DNA from: Candidatus Pelagibacter sp.
Lineage (GTDB): Bacteria; Pseudomonadota; Alphaproteobacteria; Pelagibacterales; Pelagibacteraceae
Direction of reading: 5' to 3'
Assembly: GCA_029941985.1 (NCBI GenBank)
Contig: JAPYTV010000012.1
Location: 1-20,248, forward strand
DNA: 20,248 nt
Shown here piece after piece: positions 1 through 8,280 of the stretch. A model generated the notes under the pieces. The model saw only the letters and a program-made list of their open reading frames with translations. It was not told the DNA's origin and ran no database searches. Position numbers and translations under genes: made by a program. Every line of letters starts with the position of its first letter. Position 1 is the stretch's first letter.

Positions 1-51
1 GATCGCCTGTCACGCGATAGGTCGAGGGTTCGAGTCCCTTCACTCCCGCCA
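1..51 (+). tRNA. tRNA-Asp (anticodon GTC), 3' part only
   Basis: The anticodon stem ATCGC/GCGAT (2-6 and 14-18) encloses a 7-base loop with anticodon GTC at 9-11, which reads aspartate codons. The T-arm follows (stem GAGGG/CCCTT, loop TTCGAGT, 24-40). Then come the 3' acceptor strand (41-47), discriminator G48 and an encoded CCA at 49-51. The D-arm and 5' acceptor strand lie left of the window, so the gene is partial here. The loop and T-arm match bacterial tRNA-Asp well. A short T run (53-57) follows the CCA, but no dedicated terminator hairpin is visible. Confidence 0.93.
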
Positions 52-137
52 CTTTTTATTCAATAATAATTGTGAATATTCTGAAAATTGTACTGATGAT
101 CTCTTCAACATACTATCAAACCTGATATATAGTTCAC
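52..137 (+). promoter_or_regulatory. Intergenic gap before nuoA; candidate promoter
   Basis: This is the largest non-coding stretch in the window and the natural place for the nuo operon promoter. An extended -10-like motif, TGATATATA, lies at 123-131. Transcription from it would begin at or next to the nuoA ATG at 138. A second possibility is TTGTAC (88-93), a 17-base spacer and TACTAT (111-116), giving a leader of about 15 bases. The gap also holds TGAATATTCTGA (73-84), which contains the perfect palindrome GAATATTC and recurs before proS. In DNA this AT-rich, -10-like hexamers arise easily by chance, so the exact promoter is uncertain. No Shine-Dalgarno motif precedes nuoA. Confidence 0.3.
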
Positions 138-506
138 ATGCTTTCTGAATTTTTAAAAGATTATTTATCAATTATTTTATTTTTAATTATTGCTCTTGGC
201 TTAAGTTGCGCATTTATTATGGTAAATTTTATTATTGCACCAAAAAATCCAGATCCTGAAAAATTATCGCCATATGAATGTGGTTTTGAACCTTTTGAAG
301 ATTCAAGAATGAAATTTGAAGTAAGGTTTTATTTGGTAGCAATTCTTTTTATAATTTTTGATTTAGAAATAGCTTTTTTATTTCCATGGGCAATTACTTT
401 AGGAAACATAGGTTTATTAGGTTTTAGCTCAATGATGATTTTTTTATTTATTCTTACTGTAGGATTTATTTATGAATGGAAAAAAGGTGCCTTAGATTGG
501 GAGTAG
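138..506 (+). CDS. nuoA: NADH-quinone oxidoreductase subunit A
   Basis: Small inner-membrane subunit of complex I (ND3 family), at the junction of the membrane arm and the quinone-binding arm. At 122 residues it has the usual length. Three hydrophobic segments are visible (about 11-33, 62-83 and 92-112). The loop between the first two carries the conserved SPYECGF (44-50), with Cys48 matching the ND3 loop cysteine, and FDLEIAFLFPWA (74-85) is typical of the family. It is the first gene of the operon, and nuoB follows after 19 bases. It is the only gene here ending in TAG. The ATG at 138 gives the expected N-terminus, although no ribosome binding site precedes it. Confidence 0.97.
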   Translation: MLSEFLKDYLSIILFLIIALGLSCAFIMVNFIIAPKNPDPEKLSPYECGFEPFEDSRMKFEVRFYLVAILFIIFDLEIAFLFPWAITLGNIGLLGFSSMMIFLFILTVGFIYEWKKGALDWE

Positions 507-525
507 TATTTTAAGAAAAAAATTT

Positions 526-1047
526 ATGAATTTAAAAGAAAAAGAAAAAAAAATACCAGATGAGTTTAAAAAACTTTCTGAAGATTTTAGTAAAAATGGT
601 TTTATAACAACATCTTTAGATAACTTGATTAATTGGTCTAGATCAGGATCTCTTCATTGGATGACTTTTGGACTTGCATGTTGTGCTGTTGAAATGATGC
701 AAACAGCAATGCCAAGATACGACCTTGAGAGATTTGGTGCGGCACCAAGAGGCTCTCCTAGACAATCAGATGTAATGATAGTAGCAGGAACTTTAACAAA
801 TAAAATGGCACCAGCTCTTAGAAAAGTTTATGATCAAATGCCCGAACCAAGATATGTAATTTCAATGGGCAGCTGCGCTAATGGAGGTGGTTATTATCAT
901 TATTCATATTCAGTAGTACGTGGTTGTGATCGTATTGTTCCAGTTGATATTTATGTCCCAGGCTGTCCTCCTTCAGCAGAAGCCTTGCTATATGGTATTA
1001 TGCAACTACAAAAAAAAATTAGAAATAAAGGTTCAATAAATAGATAA
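526..1047 (+). CDS. nuoB: NADH-quinone oxidoreductase subunit B (PSST, cluster N2)
   Basis: Cytoplasmic-side subunit that holds the terminal 4Fe-4S cluster N2, which passes electrons to the quinone. The ligands are all visible: tandem Cys52-Cys53 in FGLACCAVEMM, Cys117 in SMGSCANGGG and Cys147 in YVPGCPPSAEALLYG. The 173-residue length is normal for the short alphaproteobacterial/mitochondrial type. The first 25 residues are a lysine-rich, poorly conserved extension. It sits 19 bases after nuoA and 5 bases before nuoC. The upstream TAAGAAA is at best a weak ribosome binding site. Confidence 0.98.
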   Translation: MNLKEKEKKIPDEFKKLSEDFSKNGFITTSLDNLINWSRSGSLHWMTFGLACCAVEMMQTAMPRYDLERFGAAPRGSPRQSDVMIVAGTLTNKMAPALRKVYDQMPEPRYVISMGSCANGGGYYHYSYSVVRGCDRIVPVDIYVPGCPPSAEALLYGIMQLQKKIRNKGSINR

Positions 1048-1052
1048 TAAAT

Positions 1053-1661
1053 ATGATTACTTTAATTGATCTAGAAAAAAAAATTAATTCAGAACTGACA
1101 ACTAAAATAAAAAAATCTGAGATTAAACATAATCAACTTTATTTAAATACTGATAGTGAAGATATAATTGACATTTGTTTATTTATTAAAAGCAACAAAG
1201 ATACTAAGTTTAGACAGTTAATAGATATTACAGTAGTTGATTATCCAGAAAATGTTCAGCGTTTCAAAGTTGTTTATTTATTTTTAAGTCATGAATTTAA
1301 CCAAAGAATAATATTGAGTTATTTAATTAATGAAAATGAGGTTGTTCCTTCTTTAACTTCAATTTTCCCTGCTGCTAATTGGATGGAAAGAGAGGTATTT
1401 GATATGTATGGTGTTAAATTTAAAGATCATCCAGATTTAAGAAGAATATTGACAGATTATGAATTTGAAGGTCATCCATTAAGAAAAGATTTTCCGTTAA
1501 CAGGTCATACAGAAGTTAGATATAGCGAAGAACAAAAAAAAGTTATTAAGGAAAAAGTTAAATTAGAACAAAATTATAGAAATTTTGATTACGAAAGTCC
1601 TTGGGAAGGAACAAAATATATTAAAGAACAAACTGAAAAAAATAATGACAAAAAAAACTAA
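1053..1661 (+). CDS. nuoC: NADH-quinone oxidoreductase subunit C (30 kDa)
   Basis: Hydrophilic connecting-arm subunit of complex I (30 kDa/Nqo5 family). It binds no cofactor and braces NuoD and NuoB. The family signature is clear at about 110-150: WMEREVFDMYGVKF, then DHPDLRRILTDYEFEGHPLRKDFPL. The N-terminal 50 residues are divergent and lysine-rich, as expected. The gene is separate from nuoD, unlike the fused nuoCD of Escherichia coli. Its last 17 bases overlap the true start of nuoD. No Shine-Dalgarno motif is visible upstream. Confidence 0.97.
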   Translation: MITLIDLEKKINSELTTKIKKSEIKHNQLYLNTDSEDIIDICLFIKSNKDTKFRQLIDITVVDYPENVQRFKVVYLFLSHEFNQRIILSYLINENEVVPSLTSIFPAANWMEREVFDMYGVKFKDHPDLRRILTDYEFEGHPLRKDFPLTGHTEVRYSEEQKKVIKEKVKLEQNYRNFDYESPWEGTKYIKEQTEKNNDKKN

Positions 1662-2820
1662 AACATTAAAACTTAACTTTGGACCTCAACATCCAGCTGC
1701 TCACGGAGTTTTGAGATTAATTTTAGAATTAGATGGTGAAGTTGTAGAAAAAGCAGATCCTCATATAGGTTTATTGCATAGAGGTACTGAAAAATTGATT
1801 GAAAATAAAACTTACATGCAAGCAGTTCCTTATTTTGACAGATTAGATTATGTGGCTCCTATGAATCAAGAACATGCTTTTGCATTAGCTATAGAAAAGA
1901 TTTTGAAAATTAATGTTCCAATAAGAGCTCAATTTATTAGAGTTATGTTTTGTGAAATTGGAAGAATTTTAAGTCATATATTGAACGTGACCACACAAGC
2001 TCTTGATGTTGGTGCATTAACCCCTTCTCTTTGGGGCTTTGAAGAACGTGAAACATTAATGACATTTTACGAAAGAGTTTCAGGATCAAGACTGCATGCA
2101 AATTATTTTAGAGCCGGTGGTGTGCACCAAGATCTTCCAAAAGGTTTAGAAGAAGATATTGAAAAATTCTGCATTTCATTTCCTAAAGTTATTGATGATC
2201 TAGAAACACTTTTAACTGATAATAGAATATTTAAACAAAGGAATGTTGATATAGGTATAGTAACAAAAGAGGATGCTTTGGATTATTCATTTAGTGGGGT
2301 TATGATTAGAGGATCTGGTGTTCCTTGGGATTTAAGAAAATCTCAGCCTTATGATTGTTATGATAAGGTAGATTTTAAAATTCCAGTAGGAAAAAATGGT
2401 GATTGTTACGATAGATATTTATGTAGAATAGAAGAGATGAGAGAAAGTGTTTTCATTATTAAACAATGTTTGTCCAAAATTGAAAAAGGTCCAATAAAAT
2501 CTTTAGATTGGAAAATTACTCCTCCACCTAAGAATGATATTAAGCAATCAATGGAAGCCTTAATTCATCACTTTAAATTGTTTACCGAAGGATATCGAGT
2601 TGATAAAGATGAAATCTATACATGTGTTGAGGCACCCAAAGGTGAATTTGGTGTTTATTTAATCTCAGATGGTTCAAGCAAGCCTTATAAATGTAAAATT
2701 AGAGCCCCAGGGTTTTCTCATCTACAAGCTTTGGATTATTTAATTAAAGGACATATGCTAGCTGATGTTCCTGCTGTTTTAGGCTCATTAGATATTGTAT
2801 TTGGTGAGGTTGATAGATGA
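1645..2820 (+). CDS. nuoD: NADH-quinone oxidoreductase subunit D (49 kDa)
   Basis: Core subunit that forms the quinone-reduction site together with NuoB. I chose ATG 1645 (391 residues), because the family begins just before the conserved LNFGPQHPAAHGVLRL motif (10-24). An in-frame ATG at 1585 would add 20 basic residues read out of frame through the nuoC tail. His20 and Tyr69 (in PYFDRLDYV) have the spacing of the quinone-contacting His and Tyr of the bovine 49 kDa subunit (His59/Tyr108). Further family motifs are IGLLHRGTEKLIE, GGVHQDLP and, near the end, DIVFGEVDR. The start overlaps nuoC by 17 bases, and the TGA stop overlaps the nuoE ATG. Confidence 0.97.
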   Translation: MTKKTKTLKLNFGPQHPAAHGVLRLILELDGEVVEKADPHIGLLHRGTEKLIENKTYMQAVPYFDRLDYVAPMNQEHAFALAIEKILKINVPIRAQFIRVMFCEIGRILSHILNVTTQALDVGALTPSLWGFEERETLMTFYERVSGSRLHANYFRAGGVHQDLPKGLEEDIEKFCISFPKVIDDLETLLTDNRIFKQRNVDIGIVTKEDALDYSFSGVMIRGSGVPWDLRKSQPYDCYDKVDFKIPVGKNGDCYDRYLCRIEEMRESVFIIKQCLSKIEKGPIKSLDWKITPPPKNDIKQSMEALIHHFKLFTEGYRVDKDEIYTCVEAPKGEFGVYLISDGSSKPYKCKIRAPGFSHLQALDYLIKGHMLADVPAVLGSLDIVFGEVDR

Positions 2821-3425
2821 GTTTAAAAAAAGTTTCTAAAGAACAACCTAAAAGTTTTGAATTTAATTCAAACAGTTTAGATGCGGCTAAAAAAATTGTA
2901 TCAAAATATCCAGAAGGAAAACAGCAGAGTGCTGTTATGGCATTACTTTATATAGCTCAGAGACAAAATGATAATTGGATTCCTTTAGTAGCAATGAAGT
3001 ATATTGGAAAATTTTTAGAGATGCCTTATATTAAAGTTTATGAGGTGGCTACTTTTTATACAATGTATAATCTTACTCCAGTAGGAAAGCATTTTGTTCA
3101 GGTATGTACAACAACTCCTTGTATGATTAGAGGTGCTTACAAACTTGTTGAAGCATGTAAGAAAAAAATTTCAGAAAAAGAAAATGAATTATCTAAAGAT
3201 AAAAACTGTTCTTGGATGGAGGTAGAGTGTTTAGGTGCTTGTGTTAACGCACCCATGATGCAAATTAATGATGATTACTATGAAGATTTAGATAAAGAAA
3301 AAACATTAAAAATTTTAGATGAAATATTAAGTGGTAAAACTCCAAAACCAGGATCTTATAGAGGACGTTTAAATGCTGAACCTGAAAATAATAGAAAAAC
3401 ATTAATGGATATTAAAAATGCTTAA
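2817..3425 (+). CDS. nuoE: NADH-quinone oxidoreductase subunit E (24 kDa, 2Fe-2S N1a)
   Basis: Peripheral NADH-dehydrogenase-module subunit with a thioredoxin-like fold that binds 2Fe-2S cluster N1a. The four ligands are seen as Cys97-x4-Cys102 (VCTTTPCMIRG) and Cys138-x3-Cys142 (ECLGACVNAP). The helical N-terminal half has the typical KVYEVATFYTMYN motif (73-84). It is 202 residues long, within the family range. The start overlaps the nuoD stop as ATGA. GAGG at 2806-2809, 7 bases upstream of the ATG, is a plausible ribosome binding site inside nuoD. The C-terminal KNA and stop codon overlap nuoF by 8 bases. Confidence 0.98.
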   Translation: MSLKKVSKEQPKSFEFNSNSLDAAKKIVSKYPEGKQQSAVMALLYIAQRQNDNWIPLVAMKYIGKFLEMPYIKVYEVATFYTMYNLTPVGKHFVQVCTTTPCMIRGAYKLVEACKKKISEKENELSKDKNCSWMEVECLGACVNAPMMQINDDYYEDLDKEKTLKILDEILSGKTPKPGSYRGRLNAEPENNRKTLMDIKNA

Positions 3426-4749
3426 AGACGAAGATAGAATATTTCAAAATTTATATAATGATAAAGGTTCAGATTTTGTCTCTTCAAAAGAAAGAGGTGA
3501 CTGGACTAATACTAAAGAACTTTGTGAAAAAGGTAGAGAGTGGATTATTAATGAAGTTAAAATTTCTGAACTTAGAGGAAGAGGTGGGGCTGGTTTTCCA
3601 ACAGGTTTAAAATGGTCTTTTGCACCAAAAGAGGTTGGTTCAAGACCTCATTATTTAGTTATTAATGCTGATGAATCTGAACCTGGTACTTGTAAAGATA
3701 GAGATATACTAAGATTTGAACCTCATAAATTAATAGAAGGATGCTTAATCACTTCTTATGCTGTTAACGCACACACATGCTATATTTATATTAGAGGTGA
3801 ATATTTTAATGAAGGTCAAAAACTTCAAGCAGCAATAGATGAAGCTTATGAAAAAAAATTAATTGGAAAAAATGCGTCTGGAACGGACTGGGATTTTGAT
3901 ATTCATATTCACTATGGAGCAGGAGCATATATTTGTGGAGAAGAAACTGCATTACTTGAAAGTTTAGAAGGTAAGAAAGGTCAACCAAGATTAAAACCAC
4001 CTTTCCCTGCATTAATTGGTTTATATGGTTGTCCTACTATTATTAACAATGTTGAAACAGTGGCTGTTGTCCCTACTATTTTAAGAAAAGGTGGTAAATG
4101 GTTTGCTTCTTTAGGAAAACCAAAAAATACTGGAACTAAAATTTTTTGTATATCAGGAAATGTTAACAATCCAGGTAATGTTGAAGAAGAAATGGGCATT
4201 TCGTTAAAAGAATTAATAGAAACACATGCAGGAGGAGTAATTGGTGGATGGAATAATTTAAAAGCTGTGATACCAGGAGGTTCTTCAATGCCTCTATTAC
4301 CAAAAAAAGATTGTGAAACAATTACTATGGATTTTGATTCATTAATTGCTAAAAAAAGTGGTTTAGGAACAGCAGGTATAGTTGTTATAAATAAAGACCA
4401 AGACATTATTAAATGTATGGCACGTATTGCACGTTTTTATAAACATGAAAGTTGTGGACAATGCACACCTTGTAGAGAAGGAACTGGCTGGATGTGGAGA
4501 ATGTTAGAAAGAATGGCTAAAGGAGAAGCTGCAAGAGAAGAAGTAGATATGTTAATGGATGTAACAAAACAGATTGAAGGACATACTATTTGTGCCTTTG
4601 GCGAAGGTTCCTCTTGGCCGGTACAAGGATTATTAAGAAATTTTAAAAAAGAAATTCAAGAAAAAAATAATTTTAGTCCGATATTTAATACAAATAAAGA
4701 TATTCCATATTTAGTTGATCAACATTTATTAGATAAAAAAAATGCTTAA
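3418..4749 (+). CDS. nuoF: NADH-quinone oxidoreductase subunit F (51 kDa; NADH/FMN site, cluster N3)
   Basis: Catalytic subunit that binds NADH, FMN and the first 4Fe-4S cluster (N3), so it is the electron entry point of complex I. The FMN-binding stretch ELRGRGGAGFPTGLKWSF lies at 51-68. YGAGAYICGEETALLESLEG (166-185) belongs to the nucleotide-binding region. Cluster N3 ligands are Cys346, Cys349 and Cys352 (SCGQCTPCREGTGW) plus Cys392 (HTICAFGEG). At 443 residues it is full length. ATG 3418 overlaps nuoE by 8 bases (ATGCTTAA). The far end overlaps nuoG in exactly the same way. Confidence 0.99.
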   Translation: MLKDEDRIFQNLYNDKGSDFVSSKERGDWTNTKELCEKGREWIINEVKISELRGRGGAGFPTGLKWSFAPKEVGSRPHYLVINADESEPGTCKDRDILRFEPHKLIEGCLITSYAVNAHTCYIYIRGEYFNEGQKLQAAIDEAYEKKLIGKNASGTDWDFDIHIHYGAGAYICGEETALLESLEGKKGQPRLKPPFPALIGLYGCPTIINNVETVAVVPTILRKGGKWFASLGKPKNTGTKIFCISGNVNNPGNVEEEMGISLKELIETHAGGVIGGWNNLKAVIPGGSSMPLLPKKDCETITMDFDSLIAKKSGLGTAGIVVINKDQDIIKCMARIARFYKHESCGQCTPCREGTGWMWRMLERMAKGEAAREEVDMLMDVTKQIEGHTICAFGEGSSWPVQGLLRNFKKEIQEKNNFSPIFNTNKDIPYLVDQHLLDKKNA

Positions 4750-6784
4750 ATTAAAAGTTAACAATATTGAGGTTGAAGTTGAAGAAGGACTAACCGTACT
4801 TCAAGTTTGTGAAAAAGCTGGAGTTGAAATACCAAGATTTTGTTATCATGAAAAATTATCAATAGCTGGTAACTGTAGGATGTGTTTAGTTGAAATAGAA
4901 AAATCTCCTAAACCAGTTGCTTCGTGTGCAATGCCTGCTATCGAAGGCATGAATATTAAAACAAATACAGAATTTGTTGAAAAAGCCAGAAAAGGAGTGA
5001 TGGAATTTTTATTAGCAAACCATCCCTTGGACTGTCCGGTTTGTGATCAAGGTGGTGAATGTGATTTACAGGATCAGTCTATGTTTTATGGAGTGGATAA
5101 ATCTAGATATAAAGAAAATAAAAGAGAGGTTCCTGAAAAAAATATGGGACCATTAATTAAAACTCAAATGACTAGATGTATACATTGTACAAGATGTATT
5201 AGATTTGCAACTGAAGTTGCTGGGGTTCCTGAACTTGGAGCAATAGGAAGAGGGGAAGATATGCAGATTACAACGTACCTTGAGCAATCAATGCAGTCTG
5301 AATTATCTGCAAATGTTGTTGATTTATGTCCAGTTGGGGCATTAACATCTAAACCTTATGTATTTGAAGCAAGACCATGGGAGTTAAAAAAAACAGAAAC
5401 AATTGATGTTATGGATGCCATAGGCTCTAACATTAGAGTAGATACATATGGCTGGGAAGTAAAAAGGGTTTTACCCAGAATTAATGAAGATATTAACGAA
5501 GAATGGATTTCAGACAAAACAAGATACGCTTGTGACGGTTTGCTAAATCAACGTTTAGACACTCCTTATATAAAATATAATGGTAAGTTTGAAAAAGCAT
5601 CATGGAGTGAAGTTTTTAATATAATAAAATCTAAGTTTAAAAATGCTGATAAAGAAAAAATATGTGGAATATCAGGTGATTTAGTGAATATGGAAACTCT
5701 TTATATATTTAAAGAGTTTTTCAATAAAACATTGGGATCTCATAATATTGAATCAAGAAGTGACCACACTTATTTAAATCCTGATAAAAGAGAAAATTAT
5801 CTTTTTAATTCAGCGATTAACGGAATTGAAGAAGCAGATTTTATCTTATTAATTGGAAGTAATCCTAGATATGAGGCGACTATTTTAAATGCACGTATTA
5901 GAAAATCTTACATGAAAAATAAAACGAAAATTATATCCTTAAATGATGTTGGTGATCTTACTTACCCTTATTCATCATTAAATGGTGATATTGAAAATAT
6001 AAAAAATATTGTTGAAGACAAACATGAAATATCTAATTTAATTAAAGAAGCTAAAAAACCTTTAATTATATTTGGACAATCAGCCTTAAAATCAAATTCC
6101 TCAAAGTATATTTTTGAATCAGTTAAATCATTTTTACATAAAAATAACAAAATATCTAATGAATGGAATTCATTAAATGTTATTTCTGAAAATGCATCTA
6201 CAGTTGGTGGATTTGATTTAGGACTATATAAAACTGAAAATGGTTCAAATAAGGTGCTAAAGGATTTAGAAAATCACAAATTTGAAATTGTGTATTTGTT
6301 AGGTCAAGATAGTTTAAAATTTAAAAAACAAAATGAATTTATAATTTATCAAGGAAGTCATGGAGACAAAGGAGCTGAGATGGCAGATATTATACTCCCT
6401 GGCGCCGCTTATACAGAGCAGAATGGTTATTTTACAAATCTTGAAGGTATATTACAAAAAGCTTACAAGGCATCTTACCCGCCAGAAGAAGCAAAAGAAG
6501 ACTGGTTAATAATAAATGAATTAGCAGAAGTAATGAATCATAGAAAACTATTTAACGATAAAGATGAATTGGATAGTAGCTTGATCAATCAGATAAATTT
6601 ATATATTGAAAAAAATAATTCTAAAGAATTTTCAGATATTAAAAATTTAAATTTTGAAAAAGAACTTTTGAAAATTGATAATGAAGATTATTACTTTTCA
6701 AATGTTATTACCAGAGCCTCTAAAACAATGTTTGAATGTAAAAAAGCTAAAACTAATTTAAAATCTACAGGAACGGATGGTTAA
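4742..6784 (+). CDS. nuoG: NADH-quinone oxidoreductase subunit G (75 kDa, multi Fe-S)
   Basis: Large peripheral subunit that carries electrons from NuoF toward NuoI. The N-terminal ferredoxin domain binds 2Fe-2S N1b (Cys34, 45, 48 and 62). Next comes N5, with the His-Cys3 set His94, Cys98, Cys101 and Cys107 (HPLDCPVCDQGGEC), then N4 with Cys146, 149, 152 and 196 (CIHCTRC and DLCPVGALTS). Residues from about 215 form a degenerate molybdopterin-oxidoreductase-like domain. The extra N7 ligand set found in E. coli is absent, as in mitochondrial and many alphaproteobacterial homologues. The 680-residue length is typical of that type. It overlaps both nuoF and nuoH by 8 bases. Confidence 0.98.
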   Translation: MLKLKVNNIEVEVEEGLTVLQVCEKAGVEIPRFCYHEKLSIAGNCRMCLVEIEKSPKPVASCAMPAIEGMNIKTNTEFVEKARKGVMEFLLANHPLDCPVCDQGGECDLQDQSMFYGVDKSRYKENKREVPEKNMGPLIKTQMTRCIHCTRCIRFATEVAGVPELGAIGRGEDMQITTYLEQSMQSELSANVVDLCPVGALTSKPYVFEARPWELKKTETIDVMDAIGSNIRVDTYGWEVKRVLPRINEDINEEWISDKTRYACDGLLNQRLDTPYIKYNGKFEKASWSEVFNIIKSKFKNADKEKICGISGDLVNMETLYIFKEFFNKTLGSHNIESRSDHTYLNPDKRENYLFNSAINGIEEADFILLIGSNPRYEATILNARIRKSYMKNKTKIISLNDVGDLTYPYSSLNGDIENIKNIVEDKHEISNLIKEAKKPLIIFGQSALKSNSSKYIFESVKSFLHKNNKISNEWNSLNVISENASTVGGFDLGLYKTENGSNKVLKDLENHKFEIVYLLGQDSLKFKKQNEFIIYQGSHGDKGAEMADIILPGAAYTEQNGYFTNLEGILQKAYKASYPPEEAKEDWLIINELAEVMNHRKLFNDKDELDSSLINQINLYIEKNNSKEFSDIKNLNFEKELLKIDNEDYYFSNVITRASKTMFECKKAKTNLKSTGTDG

Positions 6785-7787
6785 TATGATTCAATATTTA
6801 CATATAATTTTCTTAGAAATATATAAGATTTTATTTTTATTAGTTCCCGTTCTTGTTTCTGTTGCAATGATTGTTTGGCTTGATCGTCGTATTTGGGCTT
6901 TTGTTCAAAAAAGACAAGGACCAAATGTTGTTGGACCTTTTGGTTTACTTCAATCATTGGCGGATGCATTAAAGTATATGTTTAAAGAAGTCATTGTTCC
7001 TTCAAGTGCCAATAAAGTAATCTTTATACTAGCTCCAATAGTTACAATGACATTGGCCTTGATATCATGGGCTGTCATACCTTTTAGTGCAACTCAAGTA
7101 ATAGCCGATATAAACGTAGGTATACTCTATTTATTTGCAGTATCTTCATTAGGTGTTTATGGAATTATTATGGGAGGTTGGGCTTCTAACTCTAAGTATC
7201 CTTTTTTAGGTGCTATTAGATCTGCAGCTCAAATGGTATCGTATGAAGTTTCAATTGGTATTATCATAATTAATGTTTTGCTTTGTGTTGGTTCATTGAA
7301 TTTAAATGATATTGTGATGGCACAAGAGAATTTATGGTTTGTAATACCATTATTTCCAATGTTTGTAATTTTTTTTATATCTGCGTTAGCAGAAACTAAT
7401 CGTCCACCGTTTGATCTACCAGAAGCTGAAGCCGAACTTGTTGCGGGATACCAAACAGAGTATTCAGGAATGATGTATGCAATGTTTTGGTTGGGTGAAT
7501 ATGCTAATATTTTATTAATGTGCGCTTTGGGTTCAATCCTTTTTTTAGGTGGATGGTTATCACCAATAGAAATTTATCCATTTAGTTTAATTCCAGGTTT
7601 TATTTGGTTAATCTTTAAGATATTGTTTCTTTTTGTATTGTTTGCATTAGTAAAAGCCATTGTACCAAGATATAGATATGATCAGTTAATGAGATTGGGT
7701 TGGAAAATATTCTTACCTTTATCATTAACTTGGGTAGTGCTTACAGCAAGCTATTTATTTTATTTTAACCTATTACCAACAAGTTAA
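6777..7787 (+). CDS. nuoH: NADH-quinone oxidoreductase subunit H (ND1)
   Basis: Polytopic inner-membrane subunit that forms the heel of complex I and the entry tunnel for quinone. Conserved cytoplasmic loops are visible: RRIWAFVQKRQGPNVVGPFG (about 37-56) with the following LLQSLADALK, and ETNRPPFDLPEAEAELVAGY with TEYSGM in the acidic loop at about 206-232. Eight or so hydrophobic segments fill the rest of its 336 residues. ATG 6777 overlaps nuoG by 8 bases, with AGGA at 6769-6772 just upstream. An in-frame ATG at 6786 (333 residues, GGA 8 bases upstream) is an equally possible start. nuoI follows 2 bases after the stop. Confidence 0.97.
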   Translation: MVNMIQYLHIIFLEIYKILFLLVPVLVSVAMIVWLDRRIWAFVQKRQGPNVVGPFGLLQSLADALKYMFKEVIVPSSANKVIFILAPIVTMTLALISWAVIPFSATQVIADINVGILYLFAVSSLGVYGIIMGGWASNSKYPFLGAIRSAAQMVSYEVSIGIIIINVLLCVGSLNLNDIVMAQENLWFVIPLFPMFVIFFISALAETNRPPFDLPEAEAELVAGYQTEYSGMMYAMFWLGEYANILLMCALGSILFLGGWLSPIEIYPFSLIPGFIWLIFKILFLFVLFALVKAIVPRYRYDQLMRLGWKIFLPLSLTWVVLTASYLFYFNLLPTS

Positions 7788-7789
7788 TT

Positions 7790-8275
7790 ATGAAAATTTC
7801 TAGAATATTTAAAACAATTTTTTTATTAGATTTTTTAAGTGGCCTTATTATTGCAGTAAAAGAAATTTTTAAATCAAAAAAAACTATCAATTATCCTTTT
7901 GAAAAAGGAAAAGTTAGCCCAAGGTTTAGAGGAGAGCATGCTTTAAGAAGATATGCTAATGGTGAAGAAAGATGTATTGCTTGTAAATTATGTGAAGCAG
8001 TATGTCCTGCTCAAGCTATAACAATTGAATCATCTGAAAGAGAAGATGGTAGTAGAAAAACTACTAGATATGATATTGATATGATGAAATGTATTTATTG
8101 TGGACTTTGTGAAGAGTCATGTCCTGTTGATGCTATTGTACAAGGTCCTAACTTTGAATTTTCAACAGAGACTAGAGAAGAGCTTTATTATAATAAAGAA
8201 AAATTATTAGATAATGGAGACAGATGGGAAAGTATCTTAGCTGCAAATATTAGAGCTGATAATTTTTATCGATAA
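7790..8275 (+). CDS. nuoI: NADH-quinone oxidoreductase subunit I (TYKY, 2x 4Fe-4S)
   Basis: Connecting subunit with two 4Fe-4S clusters (N6a and N6b) that relays electrons from NuoG to cluster N2 in NuoB. Two 8Fe-ferredoxin motifs are seen: Cys62, 65, 68 with Cys72 (CIACKLCEAVCP) and Cys101, 104, 107 with Cys111 (CIYCGLCEESCP). An amphipathic N-terminal stretch (about 1-30) and PRFRGEHALRRY (45-55) match the alphaproteobacterial/mitochondrial type. The length is 161 residues. It lies 2 bases after nuoH and 5 before nuoJ, with no visible Shine-Dalgarno sequence. Confidence 0.98.
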   Translation: MKISRIFKTIFLLDFLSGLIIAVKEIFKSKKTINYPFEKGKVSPRFRGEHALRRYANGEERCIACKLCEAVCPAQAITIESSEREDGSRKTTRYDIDMMKCIYCGLCEESCPVDAIVQGPNFEFSTETREELYYNKEKLLDNGDRWESILAANIRADNFYR

Positions 8276-8280
8276 TAATT

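Noticed and set aside
41..60. T run after the tRNA CCA as an intrinsic terminator
   Set aside because: The nearest hairpin is the tRNA T-arm itself, more than 10 bases away, and no dedicated stem adjoins the T run.
61..72. Small inverted repeat CAAT-AATA-ATTG
   Set aside because: A 4-base-pair A/T stem is expected by chance in this composition.
1585..1644. Upstream ATG extension of nuoD
   Set aside because: The added 20 residues are a lysine-rich out-of-frame reading of the nuoC tail; the conserved protein starts at 1645.
3806..4406. Two antisense open frames across nuoF (68 and 141 codons)
   Set aside because: They lie opposite a fully conserved gene, show no recognisable domain and have no plausible start signals; they are shadows of nuoF.
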